A DNA stretch of 64,000 bases from Archilochus colubris (Eukaryota; Chordata; Aves; Apodiformes; Trochilidae). The stretch lies in contig CM041104.1 of NCBI GenBank assembly GCA_023079485.1, forward strand, positions 6,246,864 to 6,310,863. Reading direction: 5' to 3'. Below the pieces are notes generated by a model that was given only the letters and a program-made list of their open reading frames with translations, did no database searches and was not told the DNA's origin. Below are positions 1-12,970 of the stretch, piece by piece (within the stretch, counting starts at the first letter, position 1; each line of letters begins with the position of its first letter). The position numbers and the translations under genes are program-made.

Positions 1-207
1 TGGGGTCACTTACTTATAATAAGGTTACTATACAAGGAGACATTAATGTTGGAAAAGCTGGAGATTTCACCTTTGGGTCAGTGTAATGATATCTGTCTTA
101 AATAGGTGTTTAGAAGGTTTCCTTAGAGGTTCATGACTGAGTATCCTCCAGAAAGGAAAAGAAATGAGTAGGACATCCCCATGGGATGTATAAGTCTGAG
201 TGTCTTG

Positions 208-235
208 TACTGCTGGGGTAATACTGCTGGGGTAA
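208..235 (+). repeat. Perfect 14-bp tandem duplication
   Basis: TACTGCTGGGGTAA is present twice head to tail without a mismatch, which suggests a recent slippage or duplication event in the intron. Confidence 0.95.
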
Positions 236-540
236 TTCAATGTGTCTTCTCTTAATAAGTCTCGTAGAACCAATCACTTCCTGCAGCATTAAAAGGCAAT
301 GCTGTCTGATAAAGGTGTGAGTCAAGTATGTCTCAGTGCTGTTGGAATAATGGGAAGTGCTGATTTTCAGTAAAATTTAATGTGAAGGCACCAGCTAGGA
401 AGTACAGATTGTCATTACATCTGGATCCCCTTTCCCTTCATAAAATGTCCAGCAAGGGCATCCAAAATCTCAATGCACTCCTGAGTGGTCCTCCTGTGGG
501 TTCCTTCAAGAGGGTCCTTCTTGCACATGTCCTCAGGCTT

Positions 541-591
541 CTCCAGCACCAAGCCCTTGGGCTGAGATGGAGCTCCACCAAGCCCTTGGGC
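541..591 (+). repeat. Imperfect direct repeat CTCCA(GCA)CCAAGCCCTTGGGC
   Basis: Two close copies, at 541-562 and 573-591, differ by a three-base indel and are separated by about ten bases. It looks like an older local duplication than the perfect one at 208. Confidence 0.8.
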
Positions 592-1306
592 AAGGTGGGG
601 GGAAGGTAGGAGGCACAGTCCTGTCACTGTTCTTGGGGCACATGGTGATAGCAGCTCTGAGTGCAGATGTTTTTCAGCCAAAGGGTAACTTTCTTTCAGT
701 TCCCATGCTTTTAAGAGACAGTTGAAAAAATAAGAAGAGTCAAGGGATAATGATTTAAAAGAAACATCTTGTGTCTGACACTTCAGTAGGAAAGCGTTTT
801 TCTGTAAGGAAGAAAAATGTTGTGGCAAAAAGCCTTGGTTTTTTCCCCTGAGGAAAACATATCCTAGTTACACTCCTAACTCCCAAAGTGGGATCTGCAG
901 AGGGTCTGTAGAACGTTTTGGGGGTTGTTCCTTGGAGGGCAGAAGCAGCCAGTGAGGGAAATTTTATCTTACAGTACTTTGTATGGAAAAATTGGAGTCA
1001 TTAGTTCATGCAAGAGGGGTTACGTTCAGGGCTCAGCTTACGTGCAGGCTCCACTCCAGCAAAGGCTTTTTTGAGAGGCAGCAGTGCCCGTGCAGTGAGC
1101 ACAGGAAGGGACTGGGGCAGATCTGGGGCAGGAATGACCTATTGGCCTCTCTCCTCTGTCTGGCACCAGCAGAGATTTGCATTGGCAGCAGAGATTATGC
1201 AGTGCAAAACGTTTTTTGAAAAGAAATTTGGAAGGAGGCACTGGCCCAGTTCACCATGTGATGGTGGTGGAAACAGCCACAGGAACAGAGAGCAGGGGCA
1301 CAGGGG

Positions 1307-1408
1307 AGGCATGTCATGGTCTGGTGACCACAGTGGCAGTGGATTAAGAGTTGGACTTGATGATCTCAGAGGTCTTTTCCAACCTGGCTGATTCTGTGAT
1401 TCTGTGAT
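1307..1408 (+). mobile_element. CR1 LINE fragment, 3' end
   Basis: The sequence contains the CR1 3'-end landmark GTTGGACTTGATGATCTCAG followed by GGTCTTTTCCAACC and ends with two copies of the octamer ATTCTGTG, the tail typical of avian CR1. The 5' boundary is approximate. It is 5'-truncated to about 100 bases, lies in the sense orientation to KCNB1, and carries no coding capacity. Confidence 0.88.
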
Positions 1409-2945
1409 ACAGATCCCGTTAATATAGAAATAATTTTCCACAAGTACAAACCTGAGATTGAGCAATACATTGCTGGGATAAAACCAAAGCCATTAATCTT
1501 AGTTGTCCTGAATACTTGCAGCTCCTATTTAAAAATGCTTTGGAGAAAAGTCCCTGAAACAGTATTTAAAAGATGAGGGAGAGCCCTCTGGTCTGCTTTT
1601 GTCCTTGTTTCCTTGCATACTGTGCATGAGAGAGATTTCCCCAGTTTTTGGCTGATACCAGGCCTATTGCTGCCCATGTGGAACAGCAGATCAGCTCTCC
1701 TGAAGTTATCACCAGGCACCCTCAGCCTATTAGGCATCTGCCTGGGGGGTTGTTTAAGGGAGGCAAGGGAAACCTGATCCTCAAGGTGTTTGGGCAGAGG
1801 AAAAGGCCTAGTCCAAAGTTGTTACTCATTAGATTTTAAACACCAGGGCAAAGAAGTCACCCAGATCTGAGGATTCAACAAGACTGTGAATCAGACAGAG
1901 CTGTTTCTGAGCTCTTCTGGTCTGGCTTGCTTTTTGGAGGTGTACAGTTTGGTAAAACACACACACGTACACTCAAAACCCAGCCACAGCATTCACCTTG
2001 CAAGTTTTTTATCTCTTAAAGATGAATATGCTGTAAAAGACCAGTTCTACCACCACAAAATGTCAGTGACCTCCTGTCTTCTCACAGCACTCCCTTTTTC
2101 TCATTATCAGGATGTTGAAAAGCAAACTGCAGCTGACTGCAAATGCAAGAGAGAAATTTTGAGTCCTCATCTGTTCCCATCTTTCCTTGATCACTCTAAA
2201 AGGTGATGATGAATGAGACTGCTGGGCTGATCCGTTGTGTAACCCATCCCTGTTGGCATGGTCCCATCCTGACCCCTGCCATGTCTGTGCTTACAGCTTG
2301 GCCTGCCCTGCAGGGGATGAGTCACTGCTCACACTTCATTTGTGAAAGTCAAAAATGGCACTTGGGAAATGTGCCAAATCTTTTAGGAATATTAGCTCCT
2401 CGACTACTGACCAGTTTCACAGTAGATCTGGGGACAAGTGGGACACACGATATGTGGTGCAGTGAGCTGCAGGCAGTCAAAGAGCTGTGATGGATGCCAG
2501 GGTGCTGCATGTGCTCTGTCCCTGGTGTGTGCATCCTGCACGCTCCACAGCAGACCCTGTGCCTCAGGGGTTGGTTTCTTCCAAAGGCATAGTGATTGAA
2601 ATATATACTGTGTTCAGAAATCTCTTTTAAAAAAAACACACTTGTATTCAGCCCTTTGCCCTTTGGCAGATGACTTGAGCTCTTCTTCACCTGGTTAACC
2701 CAGGAGATTAATTTTGTGAGCAGGATGTCAGCTCTCATTTACCTAAAAGCTCTCAATGCTCTTAGGACTTGCAGATACTGCTGCTGTCATGGCAACAAGG
2801 TTATTTATGCATAATAGATACCTACTTTTCTGTTTTGTTTTTTTTTCTTCTTGATGTTGCTAAGTGGAGTAAGGGTCAGAGGGGCCAGAAAATGGAGTGG
2901 GGAACTCCCAGCCCCATACACACTTTAATTAGCTTCCAGTCCTCT

Positions 2946-3026
2946 TCTCCTCTCCTCTCCTCTCCTCTCCTCTCCTCTCCTCTCCTCTCCTCTCCTCTCC
3001 TCTCCTCTCCTCTCCTCTCCTCTCCT
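2946..3026 (+). repeat. (TCTCC)n pentanucleotide microsatellite
   Basis: Sixteen essentially perfect TCTCC units lie in the KCNB1 intron. The pure pyrimidine strand (pure purine on the other) is prone to length variation and triplex formation. Open frames read through it only because the unit lacks stops. Confidence 0.97.
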
Positions 3027-6000
3027 CACTTCACTTTTCTTCTCACTGGCCTGGTTCAAGTCCCTGTGACTGCTCTCAGCCCAGCCCTTCATCTGGCAAG
3101 ACCAAGTGGTGGCAGAAGGGCATGTGGAGATATAACCAGGAGCTGCTGACAACCCCTTTCAAGGTGAGCTGAGAGGTGCTGGTCTCCAGGCAGAGCAAAC
3201 CCCATCATGGATCAAAGTCCCTTTGCCAAGCTGCCTTCATTCATCTGACCCTTCACTTAACTTGATTTGTAATGTATGCTTTATCAATACTACTGTTCAA
3301 TTATTTAATAATCAGGAAACATCAACATCCCTATTGCCAGACCCAGGCAGATGAATAAGGTTCTAGGGCTATGATTTCAATTTAGTTAAGTTCTCTAAAT
3401 TCTTTCTGGGTTTCATCTGTCCATTTTCCATGGCAACCAGCAAGGACCAGAGGTCAGAGAGGGAAAGAGAGGGTGTAATTTAATGTAAATTAGATGAAGC
3501 TCTGTTAGCCATTGGAGAGCTTCACGCATGACAGGTTTTCTGTGCAAAGGGACGCTTGCTCAAGAAGAAATGTGTCCTGGCAAACCTCCCTCTGAAGAGC
3601 TTTTTTATTTTGCTTCACTGAGGAGCTTCTTCTCAGAACCTAAATCAATTCTATTTATGTATAATATTGAGTCCAAAGTGTGGGAAAACCCTCCACAGAA
3701 AGAGGATTGTAAGTGGCTGCCCAGAATTCATTGTCAGATAATGATCCAATCTCCTGACAAATAAAATCTTCTCTCCTCAGCTCAGGCACACTGCCTCACT
3801 TGGCCTTGCAGATGATTGCAGCTGCCTGCCTGCAATAAAGCCTTCACTTTCCTGGGGTTGCAACATCCCAGATGCTGTGACATCCAGTGTCACAGCCAGT
3901 GTGTGACACCCACTGCATTACAGTGCAGCTGTGATGGCCATTGCACCATCACCCACTCACGGGGCTCTCTGATGTGTGTGTGCTGGGCACACACACATCT
4001 GCTGGGACCTCTGATGTTGGGCAGGTCTCTGGGGAATCCCTGGGACTCCACTGGATACCTTTGCTGGGGCATCTCTAGGTGCTGTTTGCAGCCCATCCAC
4101 AGGACCAGGTCTCTGGTGCATGGTTAAGCATCATGACCCTTGATTTCCGCCATGCCCAGGGCCACAGGAACTGGGAGTCACACACCTTCACCTGTTCAAA
4201 CCATTTAAAACCAGTGCTTGGAATGGCATGTCAAGGTGTAGGAGCAGAGAAGAGCTAGGAATTTCTCTGTCCTGGGCAGTTCCATGAGAGGCAAAGGCAG
4301 GGGGTGAGAGGGGAGAGCAGTGCTCTGAAATCAGGTGAATCCTCCTTCCCAGCAGCTTCAGGGGCTGTTCCCACAGCTCAGATTCCCTTCCCAAGCCTCA
4401 CCAAGCAGGAAAAGTTAAAAGAGCTGCCTACGCCTGCAGTTGTTGAGCAGACAGGAGTGAGGAGCACTGTCCTGGGAAAAGGAGGGCACATGAAATGATA
4501 ACAATACTTTACTCTTATGTAAGTCTTCCCTAAAATACTTCAAAGTGGGCTCGTAGATAAATAATTGAAGGTAATACAGAATTAGCTGTCAGTCTGCATG
4601 TCATAAAGTGAAGTTCTCCATCGCTTCTGTGCAGGTTAGGTATCAAAATCACCCAGTTTGTGGGCTGAAATAAGGCCACGTGGCTTCAGAAGCTGACCAA
4701 GAGAGCGCAAAGTGTACTCACAAACATTGCAGCTACTCAATGTTTAGGGCAAAAATTGTTTACTGAGACAAATTTGCAAGTAATTCTGAATAATAAATAA
4801 TTGAGAAATTTCTAATTCGCCCACAGGCAGTTTTAAAGAGAAGGGAAGAGAAAGGAAGCAGCATTTGTCAGATAAATTATTTGTGAATTAATCACTCTGA
4901 TGCTCTCTGAAGTCGATGGGGTACTTGCATAAATAAGACTATTCATGGAGAAGACCAAGTCTTTAATGGTACTTTGAGAATGGTAAATTCAGTAGCTGAA
5001 AGCACTGATTATGAATCAAAAGGATAGGGAGGGGAGAAAATCAAGTCATAATTAGTCACTTAAATTGTGTCAAGTAGCAAGCAACTGATTTTAAACAAGT
5101 CCAAACAAAGTAGAAATGATTTGTTCTGATTAAGTCAGTCTCTCTTGCCCTTTTAAAGATTTATGAAGTAATGTCAATAAATTATGGCTCTTGGGACTCA
5201 ACCTATAAAAACTGCATAGAAACACAATATAATACAACATCAGACAAGTGAGTTATACTCAGTGGAATAGCAATTAAATGCATTTTTATTAAGGAGGTAT
5301 ATAATGAGTCTCATGCCACCCAAATATTGACCACCTGTCTCTAGTCTAAACTCTGCTCTTCACTCCTGTTGTCACAGATTGTCTCTCTGGCTGCTCTTCT
5401 AATGCTGAAGTCAGACACAATTTGATCACTGATAAGCTTAATTATACTGCTGAAGAACTTCTTGTAAAACTAAGTGATCTGAATTAATTATGGTGCTGGT
5501 GAATTATGTAGCATGGACATAAAGACCTATTTGGAGTTTCCTCTCTCTCCCAGTGCAGACTGGGATCTGAACTTCCTAGGATACATTTTTAGCTGCTCTC
5601 AAAATGATGCTGCAGGGACCAGGCAGGTCTGTGGTTTAAAGGTCTCTTTCTCCAAGGCAAATATGTTGAAAGGACAGTATATGAGAAGCCAACTGTTTGT
5701 TACAAAATGGTAAATTCAGGCATATCTGTTCTGGTGCCAGGTGGGTGGTGGTGGTGTTAGTGTCACTATCGTTATTATCATTATTGGTATAAAGAAATCA
5801 TCAGTAACTAATTCAGTGCTCTCTGTAACAGACACATCCATCCAAATGGTATCATGGTGGGCTCTTACCTGGGACAGGAATAGGACACAGTGGCAGACTC
5901 AGAGAAGGACAGACTATATTTAAACTAGAAAGTACTGAACCTCTCCTGGGTTTGATCCAGAGCTGCCAGAGCTAATAATGCCTTACGGTAAAAGTGAGTT

Positions 6001-7888
6001 TTATCCAGGCTTCCCCAACGTTTTGCATTAAGGAAGAAATGTTCTCATGTGTCTCTGGGTACTGGGAGTAGCTAAACTCAGTTCAGCAAAGCACTGGAAC
6101 AGATGCTTCAGCTTGGGTCCACACAAGTCCCACTGAAATCTGTTAGACTTAAACACATGCTTGAGTTACTTGTCAGAAACTGATGGGACTGCTTGACACT
6201 CAGCATGTGCTCTGGGGTTTCCTTCAGCTGGCAACCTCACTGCTGGAAACTGTACATAAAACTGGGAAAAGTTTACAAGCAGTCAGCAGTGTCGTGGTGC
6301 AATCCAGGGAACTGCCCTTCTGCAGACACCTGGCTGCCTGGATGGGTGAGCTTGTGGTTGTGTCTCTTAGGAACAGTGCTGACATCTGCCAGCTCATTTT
6401 CTTCTCCATCCATTAGACACCATCAGAGGACCAACAGGCCACATTGGCACCTGCCTTCCAAATGCAGAAGATTGCTTCACAGAACTTCTCCAGCCACCTA
6501 GTCCTACCATGCTCTATTTTTGGCATCAATAAATCTTCTGCAGACATCCCCTTTGTCACAGCCTGTTCCCCAGCCCCTAACTTTGTAGGCTCTTCTCTGT
6601 TCCAAATGTAATTGTTCTTCAGCCTTTTTTCCCTTGCTGTCTGGAACCATAGCTCATCATCCTACACTTCTCATTATCTTAATTAAACCAGGGCAAACCA
6701 GACCTGTTTTATAACCTGACGTTACCCTGTACGGTTTTTAGCTTGAAAGATGTGAATTAGTGCTGAGAGATCTCTTTGGAGGAAACTGGCACCTTGGTTC
6801 CCTTGGCTTTCAGAGTACCTTGGTTGTCTGAGGAAGGCTGAGTAACAACTGAGTACTACTCTGTGCCCCATCACACCAGGCAAAACCAGGCTTTTCCAGA
6901 GCAGCCCTGTTCCTTCCCACTGTCTCTGACGTTTCTGTATGGTTGCTTTGGGTAATTGCAAACCACAAGATTTGCCTCCTGACCCACTTGCTGTAAGCTG
7001 TGTTGGTTTTAGCTGCATTTCTGCTTCCCAAGGTGCTATCTGACAAGTCAACCACAGCACCCAGGCACTTCCAGGTGAGGAGGGTGAGCACCATCCCCAG
7101 GAAGTGGTGAGGATGGAGCAGGATACTGGGATGGCTTGTGATGGCTTTCACTCCAGCCCTTGCAAGAGCAGTGTTTGTGGGCAATGCTCTAGGCACAGCT
7201 CAACAAACAGGCTTCTTAATCTTACTGCAGGTCCCAAGCAATGCCCCTTGAATGGTTAATCTTCATCCTGGCTCATCTTTGAGCAAAACATTATTTTATG
7301 TGATGTGGCATCTGAGGGCCATTACAGGGAATGGGACTGTCATATTTCTGGTCCACAGTCTCATGTTTTCAGCAGAAATTTTTTGCTGACCCAATAATAT
7401 TATTATCTGGATAAAGGTGGTTTGGTTTTTCTGTATTAGAGCTAGGTGTTTTCTCAGACAAGTCTCTTCCAGAGTCTAGTTTCTGGGAGGATAAGAAGGA
7501 AAAAAGGGGAAAAAATACTTTAAACCAACATTTTTTAGAGTTTAGGGGTCATGGCCCTCTTGTTTTTTTACACCAGTTGGAGTAAGAACACTTGTATCCC
7601 TTTACTTATATGTCTTGTCTTGTCACACTGCAAGTCCTTGGGCAATGCTTCCAATTTCAGAGGGCACTGGAATCCAGGTACCATCCCCACCATCCTAGAG
7701 ATGTTACCTGGACTGACACAGCAACTCCCTGTGAATATGGGCCAGGCATTACATCTCAGTTCAGCGTGTGTAAATGTTGATGGTAACAGTGCTATTCAGT
7801 CCTTTCAGGAGAATTATCTGGAGTATAATTAAGCAATGTTTGTACAATATCTAGAAAGGCTCTGTTGTAAACATATGGTGTGCAGCTT

Positions 7889-7911
7889 GGGGGGGGGGGG
7901 TAAGGGGGGGG
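7889..7911 (+). repeat. G-rich homopolymer pair
   Basis: A run of twelve G, TAA, then eight G. This could form a G-quadruplex on the + strand. Exact run lengths are likely to be sequencing- or assembly-sensitive. Confidence 0.9.
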
Positions 7912-10424
7912 AAGCTGCCGTTCAGTTTGTGCAGCAGTGCTTGATCTCACTGCGCTTTGAGAGGAGCTGAGGAGGAAGGGAGGTGGCACTGTTGGCACAT
8001 CTGTTTTTCAGAAAAATCATGGGATTTGCTCAGCCTGAGAGAGACTGTGGGTCTAGGAAGGCAACTTGTGCCTCCTGCTATCTCAATCCCCAAGGCGTCT
8101 CTCAATGTAATGAACAGTAAGGTTTTGTGGTATCAGGTTGGCCAAAGACATTGCTTGGGCATTGAGGTAAGAGAGAATCCTGAACACGTTACTCAGAGAG
8201 TTTACAGCTTTACTCTCCCCATGCTAATTTCAGGTGTTATGTGGAGGTACCTGGCTAACCCATCAGCACAGCTCTGGCTCTGGGTGATGCAGGGACTGCA
8301 GACCAAAAGCAGGCTCTGCCTTGGGACTCCAGCCCAGGAGAGGCATTGGGAATTGTATCCCAGAGCTTGGAGGAACATTAAGGTGGTATTAGACATGAGT
8401 CACCAAACACCTTTCCCTAATGAGCTTTCTAAGTGGAGCACCATCTGGCCTCACCTTCAGCACCTCTGTTATACAAACATCCTGCAGCAGCTCAGGGTGC
8501 CCCAGGGATGCTGCTTGGTGTAAGGGGCTTCAGCCTCCTCTGCTGCCAGGACCAGGAGGGTCCTGATCACTGGGGCTTGGCGGGGAGCAACTGCAAGAGC
8601 AGGAGCACCCATACTGCTGAGGGAAAGCTGGGGGCTCAGAGGCAGCAAGGAAAGAGCTGCCAAACAGGCTGTGGTTAAAATGCCTGTACCTACATCCCAG
8701 CAAAGCCCGAGGGAACCAGGAGGGCAGGAGCTGCTGAATAAGGAGATTATCTTGCAATGAAATTACACCTTCAGAATCTCATGTAAAGGAGATGTTAGTT
8801 CCAGTGGCAAACAATTGACTGCTCTGATTTCACAGGGAAACAAGAGATTCAGATGGTATTAGACATTTCTGTTTGAAACACTGCCAGAAATATTTCTGGT
8901 TTTATTCTGGAGTGACAATACATTTTTAAAACGTGCCTTCCCCCCTGCTGTCTGGCCAGTGTAAGACATTGGGCAATATTAGCTAAGCTGATGGCTGCTA
9001 AATGGCCTTCTTTCCAACAGTAATGAGTTGTATTTAATAATGAATTAAACATCTTTAACCACGGAAATTTTTGGTGAATGCTTCTTTAATATCATTCTGC
9101 AGTAATTATCACTGGAGTGAATAGCTCAGCTCTGTCCAGCTGCACCATTTGTCATTATTTGGAGGGGCAGTAAAATCACTCTGATCTAGGAGGGTTAATA
9201 ACACTAAGTGACACTGAGTAAAGTTTAACAAGTGTTTCTGTTCCTCGTGCAGACCAGAATAACTAAGATGCTTCAGCCTGTTTCACCTTGTTTCTGTATC
9301 TGGATGACCCAGGCTGCCTGGTTATGTTTCTGCAATCAATGAAAGCCCCTCTCAGTATGATCTAATTCAGAAGCACGTGACTTTTCTTTATTAAAAATTG
9401 ATACACACAATTAAACAATGATAAAAGACTATAATGGGAGTAATTAAGCTGTTTGGTATCTCCAGTCTTTATTGTACAGTGCCATTCCATAGTAAGGAGA
9501 CCTTCCAGATTATTTATCATGTCTACTTCCAGGTCACATTCATGACAAGATGCTTGACAGTTTTCCAAAAATTTTTCTCCTTAAAATAATGGACTTTGAA
9601 AAAAAAACCAACCAACCAAAAGTGCTTAGCAGTACCTTTTTGATATTTTCATACTGCCATAGCTGAGTGATATATTTTTTCATCAAATCATGTAGTTGCC
9701 AAAATATTCCTTTTCAGGACAAGGGGGGATATTTCTCAGTTTGCAGCCATGGGGAATTTTTCAGTCTGCAGCAAAGAAAAGTGTATTTCAGGGATGGCTA
9801 AACATCTTATTTGGACCGTTGTGAAAGGAGGTGGTTTGGTCCAGTATTTTCTGAATGAAGTGGTTGGCCTGGAGCTCTTTTTTAAATAGTGCTAAGATAA
9901 CTTTTCTAGTTAATAAATTAAAAGCATCTTAATTTTGGTAATGCAGAGGAAACCGAAGTTTCGTTCTTTTGAGCAGAAAACAATATTGTAGCACAAGTCA
10001 GAACTTCATTTTTCAGTTTTTCAGCTTGATCTCTCAGCTGGATGTTTTGGTATTTAGCAGCACTGCTCACTGCATCCCCACCTCCCCACTTCTCTGCTGT
10101 GTCTAAGAACAACACAGGCAGCAGACAAAAGACACAGCCCTTGCTCTCACCTAAAAATGTAGAAATAACCATAATATATAATGTGGATGTCCCTTACAAG
10201 AGCCTTTCTTCTCATCAGCTCTGGTGTATCATTGCTCTGGGACAAGTATAATCAAAGAGTGATACCACATTTTAAACAACAGTAGCTTCTTGGGTTTGTA
10301 CTGTTTATGTATTGTTTAGCAGTGATCACTCTGCAACAAACAGCTCCAGTCCTGAAGTAGCTATAGCAACAATATTGCATAGGGAACAAATGTAGAGACC
10401 CGTGCATTCATGGATGTAAATTTA

Positions 10425-10530
10425 AGGGCCATTTAGATGTGGTGTTGGGGGATATGGTTTAGGGGAGAACTTTGTAGAGTAGGGATGATGGTTGGACTCG
10501 ATGATCTTTCCAGCCTGAAAGATTCCATGA
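10425..10530 (+). mobile_element. CR1 LINE fragment, 3' end, diverged
   Basis: GATGTGGTGTTGGGGGATAT and the following ATGGTTTAGGGG, then ATGGTTGGACTCGATGATCT and TTCCAGCCTGAAAGATTCCA, line up with the 3' untranslated end of CR1 elements. Only one degenerate tail octamer remains. It is short, sense-oriented to KCNB1, and older-looking than the copy near 1.3 kb. Confidence 0.85.
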
Positions 10531-12831
10531 AATGAATGCATGTGATTTAATTGAGTTTCAGACATCCCAGATAACTGCAGCTTCAGACTGGACTCAGCCA
10601 TGAGCAAACTCTGTATGTAAAAGATCATGAGAGGGACAAATAATTGTACTAGACAGACTTTGGCTTGTCTCTGGGAGGGAAGGTGACATTTTGCCAATCC
10701 CATTTGAGGGACCATCTGGAGAATGCTGTGGTGGGCCAGGTGGTCCCACCCAGGGCATGGGGACTCCTCCATTCCCAAGCTTTACAGAGTGCTCAGGACA
10801 GTGCAGTCATTCACAGGACTGCTTGAACTGCTGCTCCAGAGTGGTTGCAATGCAGTTAAAACCCAGGAGAAATGTCTCCATCCCTCCCCTCTGTGCCCAT
10901 CAGCACATTTGGCAGCAGCACTGCCTCCTCAGCACAGGGTTCCAGCCTGGGCAGAGGTCACAGGCACAAACCCTTCAGGGTCACATTACTCAGCCCTTGG
11001 CTCCACCAGCCTGAAGATGCTGCTGCCAAGGCTGCAATTGCTGAGCCACTTGAGGTCCCCTGAGAACACCCATTTACTCCCTGCTGGTATCAGGCATGAG
11101 CACAGGCTGATCAGCTCCTTCTTCTTCCTGTCCAATGATCAAAATATTTATGGCTCAGTGAGAGGGGCTGGCAGCAGCCCCAAAACTTTATTCTTGATAG
11201 TAAATGTCACATTTAATGTTGATGATGTTGGCTACTCAGGTCACACTTGGGCGAGTTATTAACCATTAGGAATGACACACATTTTAATAGGAAATTCCTA
11301 AAATGTGAGCTGCCATTTAAGTGCACATAGCTTCTTTTTTTACAGAAGATATAGAAACCTGAGCTATTCAATAAAAAGATATGGATGCTGTTCATTGTTA
11401 TACGGCCAGGACAACCCGTCTGCTGTCAGACTAGTTTACTATTCACCTTAGCAGTGCATAAGACTACACTCTGCAGGGAAACAGAGCAGTTGTTTTATCA
11501 CCTTCAGCAAAGAAGGCACAGAGCAACACTGCACAGTGCCACTGGAGATGGGCCCCTTGCTGCTGTCACACCCCACCAGCTCTGCTCCTATTCCTGTGCT
11601 TCCCACTCCCCAGTTTGGTGAGACAGAAGATGCCAGAAGCTGACACCTCCTTACCTCAGCAGCATTAGGGCTCTGGGATTTTCTTTTGATTGTCCACTGA
11701 AATTAAAATAAGCAACTTCACAGGGATTCAGGCCAGCACTAATATACTCTGTATGAGTTGGACTCTGCATTTGTGCACAGCTAAGAAATAGTAGGATAGG
11801 TGGTACAGTGAACTTGTGGTTAATATTTTGCTGGGACTTAGCATGGAAAAAACTCTAAACATTACCAATATTACGTGGGACAAAAAAGTGAACTAATATA
11901 AAGTTACAGAGGATGTTAACATTTATAGTTTGTCATAAAAGGTTTTCTTATTGAGAGATAAATTCTCTTCTCAGATATCTTGGGGCAAATGCTGAGTGTT
12001 CATAGAAACTCAGTAATTTGATCAAACCATGCTCCCAACTTCATCAGCTGCTGTGCTGATCATGTCACTGAATTTTCTATTAATGATTCCACATCCCACT
12101 GCATGATGCTCATGTTATTGGGATGAACAATTACTCTGGGATGGACTGCAGTAAAAATGGTTGCTCATGGGTCCTGCAAAGCCATTTCAAATGGTGGTTT
12201 TACAAGGCACTCAAAACCAGATTGGACCACTCTATAGGGAGCTGTATTGCTTGGGCAGGGGAGGAGTGTTGCATGTTGTTTTCAGCAGAAAAAGGACTGA
12301 TAACGTAGTCAGACCCAAACTGCTGTATTTAATGGGGTTTTGCATCACTCTTAGCCAGCAAGCGAGTTTCCAAGGCAAATAGGTCTACTGTGCATTGTAC
12401 TTAGGTTGGGAAAAACCCTGAAGGAAGTACAGAATTGGGCAGAATTTCTGCTTGGTTTCCAAAATAGCAGTGTGGATTTCAAGATAAAGGGTAGAAATTC
12501 AGGTATTCATAGGGGAAGCTCAAAATTCACTTTCCTCAGCTTCATGGTGTTCCTCTGGATAATAAAATGCCATCCCCCAGCAGAGGTGACTGAAGCTGGT
12601 CCAAACTCACCCCTTGCAATCTAGAGACACTGGTGGCTCCCAAGGACAGCTCTGCCCCATTGATATAGCTGTGCTTAACACCTGCCTTGGGTAAAAGAAA
12701 TAGTAATTATTGGAGCTTTTTACCTCCATGCTGTCTCTTAGCACATCACAGACTTGCTGTGTGCCAAAGTCTGCCCTGACTCATACCTCCACCTGGGCCA
12801 AGAAAAGCAAACCTTTTTAAGCAGTAGCTAT

Positions 12832-12970
12832 TAACTTTCTTTTATGGATGAGGAAACTGTGCACAAAGAGAATAAATTATTTACCTAAGGTCACAGAACT
12901 AATCCAAAATGCTGTAATCAGGAAAAGAACCCAGATTTTGTAATTTGTCTTCCTGTGCTTTAACATCAAC
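12832..12970 (-). mobile_element. MIR-type (CORE-SINE) ancient repeat copy
   Basis: The stretch GGATGAGGAAACTGTGCACA, then TTACCTAAGGTCACAGAACT, AAAGAACCCAGAT and CCTGTGCTTTAAC follows, in order, the reverse complement of the MIR core (GATGAGGAAACTGAGGCACA, TGCCCAAGGTCACACAGCTA, GAACCCAGGT, CCGTGCTCTTAAC). The co-linearity over about 130 bases makes chance unlikely. MIR copies are known to be sparse and old in birds. The assignment rests on my memory of the consensus. Confidence 0.72.

Noticed and set aside
2769..3152. Open frames through the TCTCC array on both strands (LLSSP and RRGEE repeats)
   Set aside because: They exist only because the pentanucleotide unit has no stop codon; the flanks show no coding character.
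7957..8523. 188-codon + strand frame
   Set aside because: No recognisable domain, no splice context, and length close to what chance allows among so many frames.
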